From contig NC_133659.1 of assembly GCF_037893015.1 (NCBI RefSeq), positions 11,711,385 to 11,775,384 of the forward strand: a stretch of 64,000 bases of DNA, read 5' to 3'. Below, in pieces: positions 49,601-60,812 of the stretch. This DNA is from Macrotis lagotis (Eukaryota; Chordata; Mammalia; Peramelemorphia; Peramelidae). The notes beneath the pieces were generated by a model that was not told the DNA's origin, searched no databases, and saw nothing but the letters and a program-made list of their open reading frames with translations. Each line of letters opens with the position of its first letter. Position 1 is the first letter of the stretch. Made by a program: the position numbers and the translations under genes.

Positions 49601-52600
49601 CCCCTGCTCCTCTGAAAAGCCTTCATTTTCTTTGAAGTTCAATGAAAATCAGAAGTCTGTCTTGTTCTTCACAATAGCCAGTACCTCCCAACCCCCCCCC
49701 CCAATTATTTTGTATTTACTTCTTCTCTGGTTTACTTTTCCATCCATTTCTATGAGTACCTGGCTGCTAAATAAAATAAATATTTCCCGAGGGCAAGGGT
49801 TGTTTCCCTTTTATATACCTAGCTCTTAATAAATGTTTGTTGATTGGTTAGTTGAGCGAAAGGAGGACATGATAATTATATTTTATAATCAATAAACTAT
49901 TATTATGTTAATGTGTAATAATGATTGTGGTAGAAAAAAACCAAACATTCTTGTTTAAGAACCTGAAGAGTCTCCAAGTTAAAAACCTCACATTTCTGTC
50001 TTGTGAATACTTTCAAGACAAGATGTGGGAAGCTTTAGCATGGCAAGCCCAGAATAGCACAAGAAAATGAAATGCTGATATCCCTGAAGATTAGAAATAG
50101 TTGATTACTGATATGTAAAATTCCGTGATTCTGAAGAAGAAAAAAACAAACCTTGAATGCCTCTGTAATAGAGGAGAAGCACAATTTCATAAAGGCTCTT
50201 TTCCAACAAGGTGGTTCTCATGGCAAGTTCAGTCTTGGCCAGATAGGACCAGAAAGATGACTGGTTTTAGTTACTGTCTTGGTCCTTTTCCAATGTCTCC
50301 TCTCTAAGTCATACCTGTTCCTAGGTGCAGTTCTAGATGCAATGATTTCACTAAAGCCTTGACTGAGAAGAAACCTCCTTTTCTTTGCTCCAAACTTTTG
50401 TATTCACTCTTTTATTTTTAAAGATTTTATTTAGAGTTTTCCCATTTTCCTCCAATCTTAATTCCCTCCCCCACCCCCCACAGAAGGCAATTTGCCAGTC
50501 TTTACATTGTGTCTATGGTCTTTGTATTCACTCTTCACCTCCACTTCACAGAACCCCCTGCCTTTTTCCTTCAAAGTTCAACTAAAGCTTCATTTTTGAC
50601 CTGAAGTCTTTCCTGATTATTCAGTTGCCTGTTCCCCTACATCCCCCTAAACGATCTTTTACTAGTTTTATCTCTTGATGTAGGTATCCAGCATCTCAAG
50701 GGCATTCTCTCTTCATTTTGGCATTTGTTTTTCTAATGTTGAGCACATATTAGGCTATTAAGAAATGCTTCTGGACTCATTGACTTGCAGTAGGAAGAAA
50801 GTAATTACTTTGATTTATAGGAAGCTTGTGATATTGGTAGGGACAGTTAAGGCATAATGGGAGGTAGTCACCTGTTTTTGAGGGTTGGTGAACTCTAGAT
50901 TGTCATTTCAGAAGAGGTGGACAGAAGCAGGGAGTGTGGGACTGGCAGAAATAGTGAGCTCTGTTTGGAACATGTTGAGTTTGTGATGCCTTTATCGTTC
51001 AAAATGCATCATTGATAACATGGGAAAGAAGATATTTTCAAAACTTTAGAATAATACATAGAATGACCTGACACATTGTGGTTAATAAATGGAATAGAAT
51101 GTTCTTGTTTGCCGGAAGATTGAGGACATAGATGATTTGAAAGAGGCATGACAAACTAGTGTGAATTGAAGAATAATCCATTCTGTAACACTGATATTCT
51201 AAAAATAAACCATTTTGAAGACTTAAATAAACTGATGATGAATGAAATGAGCAGAGCTAACAACAAAATTGAAAAAGCAACTTTGAAAGTTGTTAGAACT
51301 CTTGTCAATCCAATGACCCTCTATGAAGCTAGAGAATCAATAATGACACATGCTAACTCCCTACTAACAAAGGGTGCTGAATGAAACATTTCATTAACTC
51401 TTTTTAAGCAAGATCATGAAAGGATTTGTTTTGCTGAGCTAGTCATACTTTTACAAGAAATTAGCCTTTCAATTTTGCTTCCTTTGTCTTTTTATTGTCT
51501 TTCCTTCCTTCCTTCCTTCCTTCCTTCCTTCCTTCCTTCCTTCCTTCCTTCCTTCCTTCCTTCCTTCCTTCCTTCCTTCCTTCTTTCCTTTCTTCCTTCT
51601 GGAGTGGGAAGGTGGTAAGTAGAAAAAAATAGATTTTTGTTCATTTTTTTAAAACGTGATTAAAAAAACTAGAGTAATTTTCTATCTGCCAATTTTTTGA
51701 AATTTAGCTAGTAGTTGGTGATAAGAACTATAATTGCCTAAAGCACAGCCTTGTTTTCTTTTTACTCAGTGGCCAGAACGTGTTTATCCAAGTATCTATG
51801 GGGTGACATCTTTGGATTTCTCTATAGTATGCCCGAACCTTCTAGCTGTTGGATTTTACAATGGTACCATAGCCATCTACAATGTGCAGAGCAACAGTAC
51901 TGTTCCCGTCCTGGATAGCAGGTGAGATTCTGGGAAGGGTTTACTCTTAGTTTATGCAGCAGGAGAAGTTTGCCCTTAATCTAAATGAATGAGTCAACAT
52001 TGAAGATCCTAGTTGGGGTCCTCCAAAACTCAGGTTATGGAGGTATTTGGATGTATAATACACATTTTATATTTCACTCTGCCAAAACTTCTTTTATTTT
52101 TTAGTGTAAGAAGTCATCTGACTTCATTTTTTGAAAATGTTAATTTATTTTTGAATTTTACAATTTTTTCCCCTAATCTTGCTTCCCTCCCCACCCCACA
52201 GAAGGCAGTCTGTTAATCTTGCTATACATTGATCTAAGTTGAATGTGTTGAGAGAGAAATCATATCCTTAAGATAAAAAAAATAAGAGCAAAATTACATA
52301 ACAAGATTATCGTTTTTTTAATTAAAAGTAATATAGTCTTTGTCTTTGTTCAAACTCCACAACTCTTTCTCTGGATACAGATGGTATTCACCATTGCAGA
52401 TACTCCAAAATTGTGCTCAATTGTTGCACTGATGGAATGAGCAAGTCCATTGAGATTGATCATCACCCCCATGTTGCTGTTATAGTGTACAGTGTTTTCT
52501 CTGGTTCTGTTCCTCTTGCTCAGCATCAGTTCATGCAAGTTCTTCTAGGCTTCCCTGAATTCCCATCCTTCCTGGTTTCTAATAGAACAATAGTACTCCA

Positions 52601-54060
52601 TCACATACATATACCACAATTTGTTAAGCCATTCCCCAAGTGAAGGACATTCCTTCAATTTCCATTTCTTTGCCACCACAAACAGGGCTGCTATGAATAT
52701 TTTTGTACAAGTGATAGTTTTACCATTTTTCATAATCTCTTCAGGGTATAGACCTAGTAGTTGTATTGCTGGATTAAAGGGGATGCACATTTTTGTTACC
52801 CTTTGGGCATAATTCCAGATTGCTCTCCAGAAAGGTTAGATGAGTTCACAGCTCCACAAACAATGTAATAGTATTCCAGATTTCCCACATCCCTCCCAGC
52901 ATTGATCATTGTCCTTTCTGGTCATAATGGCCAGTCTGAGAGGTATGAGGTGATACTTCAGAGATGCTTTAATTTGCATGTCTCTAATAAGTAGTGATTT
53001 AGAGCAATTTTTCATATGACTATGGATCACTTTGATTTTCTCATCGGTAAATTGCCTCTGCATATCCTTTTACCATTTCTCACTTGGGGGATGACTTGGT
53101 TTTTTTTTTTTTATAAATTTGACTCAATTCTCTGTATATTTTAGAAATGAGTCCTTTGTCAGAAACACTAGTTGTAAAAATTGTTTCCCAGTTTACCACA
53201 TTTCTTTTGATCTTGGTTACAGTGGTTTTGTCTGTGCAAAAGCTCTTTAAATGTAATTGAAATTATCTAGTTTGTTTTTAATGATGTTCTCCATCTCTTC
53301 CTTGGTCATAAACTGCTTCCCTGTCCATAGATCCATTGATCTCCTCATTTTTTGCCAAAGCTTCTTAGCACTAAGCTAGAAGGGGTCACCATTGAGTTAG
53401 ATGAATACTAAGGCTAGATTGTGTAATGACCTGAAAATTAGGATTATGAATTTGATAGAATAATTTCTGCCTGGATTAACCTATTCATCTGAAAACATCT
53501 GGAGAAAAAAGTATCAATATTGTTAAGGGGTCCTTTAAAAGGTTATGAATCTATGAACAGCAAGTAGATCAGAGAACTATTTGAGATCTCAACTAAAATC
53601 TTACCAGACACTGAGTCTAAGTGGACTTCTAGAACCAGCCCAGAGTCTACACTGACCAGCATTCATTCCGTGTAGACCTTTTCCACATCAAGACCAGAAA
53701 TAGGAAGAGTCAGGTCTGATCTCCCTTCCAGGAATTCTGGCTCACTTTGAAGTTCAAAGATTTTATTTTTATCTGTCAAAGAATTTGGAGTAGAGGGGGA
53801 AACCAAAGTAATGAAAAACTCTTCACTATGAGAGGAAGAGAAGAGGAAGGACTCATTGATTTACTTGGGAAGGGAGCTAAAGTGATGGAGTAACTTCTGG
53901 AAGAAATGCAATGAACTCTTCACCTTGCTCCCTAAAAAAAATCTCCACACTTAATCCTATTGCCTTGCAAAAAACAAACATAAAATCTCCAAAAAAGATC
54001 AAGAAAATCCTGATTAGAAAATTCAAGAGAAAGTGTAAGGAGTTATTTTTGCCAGGCCAG

Positions 54061-54099
<39 letters not shown>

Positions 54100-56737
54100 C
54101 AAAAAGGTCTGAGAGCACTGGAATGGGGTCTGATCAGGCACAACACTGAGGAATACTTTTGTTGACAGAGATACAGGGATTTAGGGTCCCAGACCCAGCA
54201 GAAAGAGGTTTAAACTCATGTCCAGTTCAGGAATAGGTACCAATGGGCAACTTTGTGATTCACTGAGTCACAGATTCAGGACAGCCTGAAGAGGGGGTCT
54301 GGGCCCAGGGGTGACCCACCCCTTCTCCAGGGTAAGGAGCAATTGTAGTCATGGGCCTGGGGCTGTTACTGAGAAGAAATGGTTCATAAGAAAGCAATAG
54401 CAGAATGATTCAGGTGACCCCAGGAACAAAGCAGAGAGGGGGTGTCTTCAATTCCATCTTCTAGCCCAGTCAGTAGTATGCAGAAGAATAACCAGGGCAG
54501 CAATCTTAGACCAAAAAGAAGCCTATACTTCTGCTACTTCAGTGGCTGAGTCCCACAGCAGTCCAGTGTTAGGTAGACCCAAACCCAGGTCAAGAGTTTA
54601 CAGAACAGAGGGGTCAGTGATCATACTTCCATCATCAGTCCATTTTTGGAACACTGAAAGCCTGTGAGTCCCAAGCATCAGCTATCCCTGAGAGCCTGGA
54701 ATAACAACAGGAGGAGTGAAACGATAAGAATAGTCCAGGGAAGATCTGTGCAGAGTCCAGCACTTGGATCAAGTCCAAAGTCAGGAAACAAGCTGGAAGA
54801 ATGAGAAAAACAAACGAAAAAAAATCCCACCATAAAGAGTGGTCATGTTGACAGGAAGCACAAGCCACAAATTCAGAAGAGAATGACTTCAAATCATCCA
54901 TAAGAAATACTTCCAAGAAAGACAAGGCATGACCATGATTTCAAGTATAATTTCTAGGTGAGGAAGAATTTTTTAAAAAGTTTTAAAATCCGTTTTTTAG
55001 TTTTTCTCTTTTTATGGAATATGAACATCAGAGGAAAAAGTGGAAAAGAAATGAAAGCTACAGAGGAACAAAACCTTGCCCAAACAGTAAACTTCCTGAA
55101 ATTATTAATGCACAATGAAAAATATTATCTAAGATAAACTCAAAAGAGAGAAAAATAATTATCTTATAACAAAAGTAAACCTATCAAAGAAAAGGGGGGA
55201 AAAAGAATTATTGAGCCACTTGAAAGTCATAACTGAAAAAAAGAAAATAGATGTATTTCTTTTTTTAAATTTATTTTTATTAAAGATATTATTTTAGTTT
55301 TACAATTTTCCCCCCAATCTTACTTCCCTCCCATCCCATGGAAAGCAATCTGTCAGTCTTTACTTTGTTTCCATGTTGTACCTTGATCCAAATTGGGTGT
55401 GATGAGAGAGAAATCATGTCCTTAAAGAAGAGACAAGAATTCTAAGAGGTAACAAGATCAGACAATAAGATATCTGTTTTTTTTCTAAATTAAAGGGAAT
55501 AGTCCTTGAACTTTGTTCAAACTCCACAGTTCTTTCTCTGGATACAGATGGTATTCTCCATCGCAGACAGCCCAAAATTGTTCCTGATTATTGCCCTGAT
55601 GGAATGAGCAAATCCATTAAGGTATCAACCCCCCATGTTGCTGTTAGGGTGTACAGTGTTTTTCTGGTTCTGCTCATCTCACTCAGCATCAGTTCATGCA
55701 AATCCCTCCAGGCTTCCCTGAATTCCCATCCCTTCTGGTTTCTAATAGAATAATAATGTTCCATGACATACATATACCACAGTTTGCTAAGCCATTCCCC
55801 AATTGAAGGACATTTACTTGATTTCCAATTCTTTGCCACCACAAATAGGGCTGCTATGAATATTTTTGTACAAGTGATGTTTTTACCCTTTATCATCATC
55901 TCTTCAGGATATAGACCCAGTAATGGTATTGCTAGGTCAAAGGGTATGCACATAAAATAGATGTATTTCATGAAATATTAATGCTGCCTAGATCTTTTAG
56001 AACCAGAGGCAAAGTGGAAATAGAAATAATCTACTAATCACCTTTTAAAGGAACCCCCCCGACTAAAACTTACAGATATTGTAGGGGAAGTATAGAGGTT
56101 CCAGGGCAAAAACTGCCAGTAGCCAAAAAGAAAGAATTCAAAAGACCAAGGAGCCACAATTAGGGACACTCAAGATTTAGAGGCTACCAATATAAAGAAG
56201 CAGAGAGCTTGGATTACAATAATTAGAAGGTAAAGGATACAGGTTTACAGTCAAGAATAATAACTTATTAAGTAAAATTGAATATAATCCTTTTGGGAAA
56301 ATGATCTTTTCATGAAAGAGAGGACTTCTAAGCATTCCTAATGAAAAGAGTAAAACTTCAGAGAAATACTAAAATGCTAAAACAGAAAAAAACAGAAAAA
56401 CTTTTTAAAGTCTGTATAAACTATATCATGAGGGACCAAACAAGGATAACCTGTTTACATTCAAATATTATGGTGAGATGATATATCTGTGTCCCTCTGA
56501 ACTCTGTAATCATCAAGGGTCATAGAGGGAAGAGGTTCTGTCCTGTGTTGTTGATTTTAAAGCGACTATAGAGAGGAGGTGAAGGAGAATACTTGGATGA
56601 TGGGAAAGGAATACAAGAGAAAATCATCTCACATAATTGGGGGTGCCCAGTAGAAATCTATAAAAACTATAAGGAAGGCACAGGGGAATAAGGGACACTT
56701 TAATCTGGCTCATCTAAATTGGTTAAAAGAAGGAAGA

Positions 56738-56777
<40 letters not shown>

Positions 56778-59700
56778 ATGGGTACAGAAATATATTTCAC
56801 TCCACAGAAGAATATGAGGGAAAAAGGAGGTCAATTTAACAAGGAATGAAACAAAACAAATTTCTAACCAAAATAAATTCTAAAGACAAACTATATAAAA
56901 ATATTTATAGATCTTCTTGAGGTTGCAAAGAATTGGCATCTAAGTCAGTGCTCATCAATTGGGAAGTGGCTGAATAAGTTATGGTATTTAAATGTGATAG
57001 AATAAGAAATAATTTTGGGAATAGTTTCAGAGAAATCTGGGAAATGCAAAGTGTAAAATGAGGTAAATAGAACTTGAACAAGTTATTTATATATTTAAAT
57101 ATATTTATATATATATATGAAATAAATACACATTTAGTATATAGTTGTTCATATGTACATATGTAATATTATAAGTTAATTCTATAATAGTAAACAAGCA
57201 TACCAAACATAAATAGTATGCATTTTGATACATGACCAGTATTAACATTTATTTTGCTTCACTGTATGTTTGTAATAGGCTTTATTTTTCATTGGCTCTC
57301 AATTTGTGTGGCAGAGAAGAGGGTAGGGAGGTGGAGGGAGAGAAGACAGGTTCTTTGCTGATTGAAAAATAATGTAATTTTAAAAATAGATATCATGTTC
57401 ACTAGAATGGCAAAATATATTAAAAAAAAGTAAAGATCCATTGTTAGTGGATGGAGACAGTTATCATGCATTTTGAATCAACAACTTCATTCTGAGGACT
57501 CTTCTACAAACATGAGAAGACAAAAGGCACCCATCTCAGCACAGATATTTCTAGCTGTTCTATTTGCTGTAGTAAAACACTGCAAACAAACTCTTGGAAG
57601 ATGGTAGAGTCTCTTGTGGTAGAGTATGACGGAGGAAATTAACATCACAAGATCTATGGTTATATTCATTAAACTAGATTTTTCTGAAAAAGAAACAAAG
57701 GGAAGAAAATCGGACCAAATTTGAGAGAATTTCTGGCATGTTTGGCAAATGACATAAAGCATCTTCTTTACTTCTTTGTTGATTCTTTTGGTTCTACTTT
57801 GTTACATCTCAGGGAACCTGGGAGGTAGGATTTTAACCCTTGTTTTCACATTTATTGGATTATTTTGTGGAAAGCTTTTTGGAAAATTTATTTTAAAACC
57901 ATATAATGGTAGAATTATGACTTGGAGGTGATTTAACATTAAACATTTATTATGTGCCAATAATTTTGATAAAGATGGGGAATATGGGGGCGGCTAGGTG
58001 GTGCAGTGAATAGAGCACCGGCCCTGAAGTCAGGAGGACCTGAGTTCAAATCTGACTCAGACACTTAATAAACCACGTAACCCCATTTGTCTTGGCCAAA
58101 AACCTAAAAAAAAAAAAGATGGGGTAATATGAATAAACACAATGAAGAAAGACAATCCCTTACCTTCAGATGCTCATGTTCTAACAGCACATAAAAGGGA
58201 GCTCAAAGGGTAGAGAGGGAAGGGAGAGTGGCAGGGAATAGTAGAGAAAAAGACTGCAGTCAGAAGCAAAATTCAGAGAGGAATGAAGGCAGAAACATGG
58301 CTGGTGGGGTCACTTTCCTTAAAATGGATGGGATGGTCTAAGAGGAGTTCACTGATTAGAGGAAGGGACCCCAGGAATGGAGTGATCTTTTAGGGTGAGA
58401 AGAAGCCAATTAATTAAATTCAAATAAGTTTTCCAGCCTCCAAATTAGGTACCAGGCAATGATTTCTTTAAAAATGGCCTTAGTAACTATGAATACCCAA
58501 TAAGAAGGATTTGCAATTTACCTTCATAGAATGAAACCTCTTCCCCCATGTTCCTAATAAAATCAAGGCTCCCTGAATGATGTCCATATGAAAAATAAAA
58601 GCTAAAGAAGATATGATCTTGGATGCATGCTACAAAGTAATCCCAATTCCCAATCTTCACAATATTATCATTTAAGTGGGATATTCTCCTCCAAGTTGCT
58701 GGACTATGTGCTCTCTAGGGTAATTTATCTATAAACATCTTACTTTTGGTCTATTCTTGTATTTTAGTGAATCTCTTCATAAGCACATTGGACCAGTTTG
58801 GCAAATTCAATGGGTAGAGCAGGACAAAGGAACCATGGGTGAAGAAAGAAAGGAAATACTCGTTACTGTAGGGGCTGATGGAAGAATCTCGAAGTGGATT
58901 ATACAGAAAGGATTGATTTGTCATGGTAAAATGAATTTCATTATTTTTGCATGCATGGAAACCTCTCTTTAAAAGCACCTACATGTGGTTCCCTGACCCT
59001 TCCTACTGGCATTTTAACTTAGCCACTTGTTAAAAATGAGAATTGTATGTCCCTGTGTCCTTAGCATGGGCGTGATGTTTCAGTCCTCAACATAGTAACT
59101 GCCATTTTCCTGTTACTTTTTTTTAAACATTTTTATTGATGACTGTAACACATTATAAATATAAACACACAAACCACCAACCATACTTCCTGGAAACGAA
59201 GCTAAGCAACCACACAAAATGATGTTGATGACTTTCAGCACGCATAACCAGGTATTTTTGGTGACTTATTTATTGGTTGATTGATTGAAAAGAACAGGAG
59301 AGCCATTTACCTAATGTGAACAAAGTGTCCCTAGAATTTGGATAAATCCAACATATCCAAGTCATTTGTCTTCTGCTTATAGTTCTCTAAAGAAGTGGAA
59401 CTCACCATCTCCATAAGCAACCCATTTGACAGCTTAGATTGTTGGATCTAAAATAACTTCTATGAAACTTCCATTGTACTTCTGATTCTGCTCCCTGGGT
59501 CATCATCCTTTTATCCCATGCTAGCCCTTCAAATACTTGGACATCTCTCATGTCCTGCTTGAGTCTTTTCTTCTTTAGACTTCACATACTCAGTTTTTTT
59601 TTCAATAGATCCTCTTATGTCATGGACCCTTCATATCATGGTCAGACCCTTCACCCTCCTGGTATCATCTCTGGATGTTTTCCAATTTATCATTAAGCCA

Positions 59701-60574
59701 TATCTCCAATAATTGAATACAGTAGATAAGGTCTGACAAGGGCAGAGTAAAGTAGAACTATTCCTGGAACCTCTGTTCCTCTTAATTCAGTCCAAAACCA
59801 TGTTAGCATTTGTCCATTATTTTTAATGTGAGTTGTGTTGCTATTTAATGTCTTTATCTAGTCATGAGTATGTATATTATTATTTTGGATCTGCTTTTTT
59901 TCATTTTTTTAAAAATAAAGATTTGATGAAATTGAGAAGAACATCAAGTGATAGACTAAAAAAGCAAACTGAGAGAGAGAAGAAAGGTGAAGCTTTGATA
60001 TCTCGGCAGGCTCCTGGAATGTGTTTTGCTTTCCACCCCAGGGTAGGATTCCTCAATCTGTTTTTAAAGAAGTTTACAGTTAAATATGAAATTATTTGAA
60101 GAATGAAAGAACATGAATATCAGTACCTATTTTGGCCTCATAATTAACACATTTATCAGACTCAGAGAGATGGAGTACCCAAAGACTCAGATATGCTCCC
60201 CTTCTCCCCTTTCAATTTGTACTAAGAAAAATATGCATATGCTTGAGTGGTAAAAGAAAGGTTCCATTATCTCCTTTCTTGGTTTTCTTGTCCTAGGATC
60301 TGCAGCCTTTAGTAAGTACTGCCATGTTGAGTACACCATAGCAATTGGCCAGACTTTAACCAAAGTTGAAGAGTACAAAAATCAAAATGATTCCTAAGCT
60401 CCTGGTGAATATAGGCCAGAGGCATGTCAAGGGAATAGATAATGAATGCTACTGTCTGCACTTCTCTCTGTCTCTCTCTCTCTATGTCTCTCTCTCTCTG
60501 TCTCTCTCTGTCCCTCTCTCATTCTCTCTGTGTCTCTATCTCTATCTTTGTCTTCCTCTCTCTCCCCACCCCCA

Positions 60575-60641
<67 letters not shown>

Positions 60642-60754
60642 GTCTCTGTCTCTCTCATTCTGTGTGTGTCTCTGTCTCTCTCTGTCTCTGTCTCTCTCTC
60701 TCTCTCTCTGTCTCTCTCTGTCTCTGTCTCTCTCATTCTGTGTGTGTCTCTGTC

Positions 60755-60812
<58 letters not shown>

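Larger units (their letters stand above)
47174..51769 (+). other. DNAI4: DNAI4 intron 10
   Basis: It holds a reversed Mar1-like piece (about 47630-47770), two adjacent antisense SINEs, a MIR-like remnant (48790-48900), L2-like 3' ends (49590-49855 and 50540-50790), a 109-base L1 end, L1-like sequence (about 51180-51290) and a (CCTT)n tract. Positions 48270-48780 and 48900-49580 show nothing recognised. Confidence 0.65.
53880..57780 (+). mobile_element. Composite L1-related sequence, disrupted
   Basis: Blocks such as 'ctgcctagatcttttagaac', 'cagagagcttggattacaa' and 'aagcattcctaatgaaaaga' are ones I associate with abundant marsupial L1/HAL1-type elements; the ORF2-like end lies at about 56890-57000. 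A (GA)n run, a (CA)n run and a younger L1 (55260-55953) interrupt it. Assignment and limits are tentative. Confidence 0.45.
51922..58767 (+). other. DNAI4: DNAI4 intron 11
   Basis: It is mostly L1-derived: an antisense L1 (52130-53360) and composite L1-like sequence (53880-57780) into which a further L1 was inserted. A sense SINE follows at 57988. Positions 58130-58700 are non-repeat as far as I can see. Confidence 0.7.

Noticed and set aside
10039..55971. Several minus-strand frames (for example 10039-10284, 20629-20871, 52545-52790, 55588-55971) that look like one conserved protein family
   Set aside because: They are the C-terminal end of L1 ORF2 in truncated insertions with target-site duplications, not genes.
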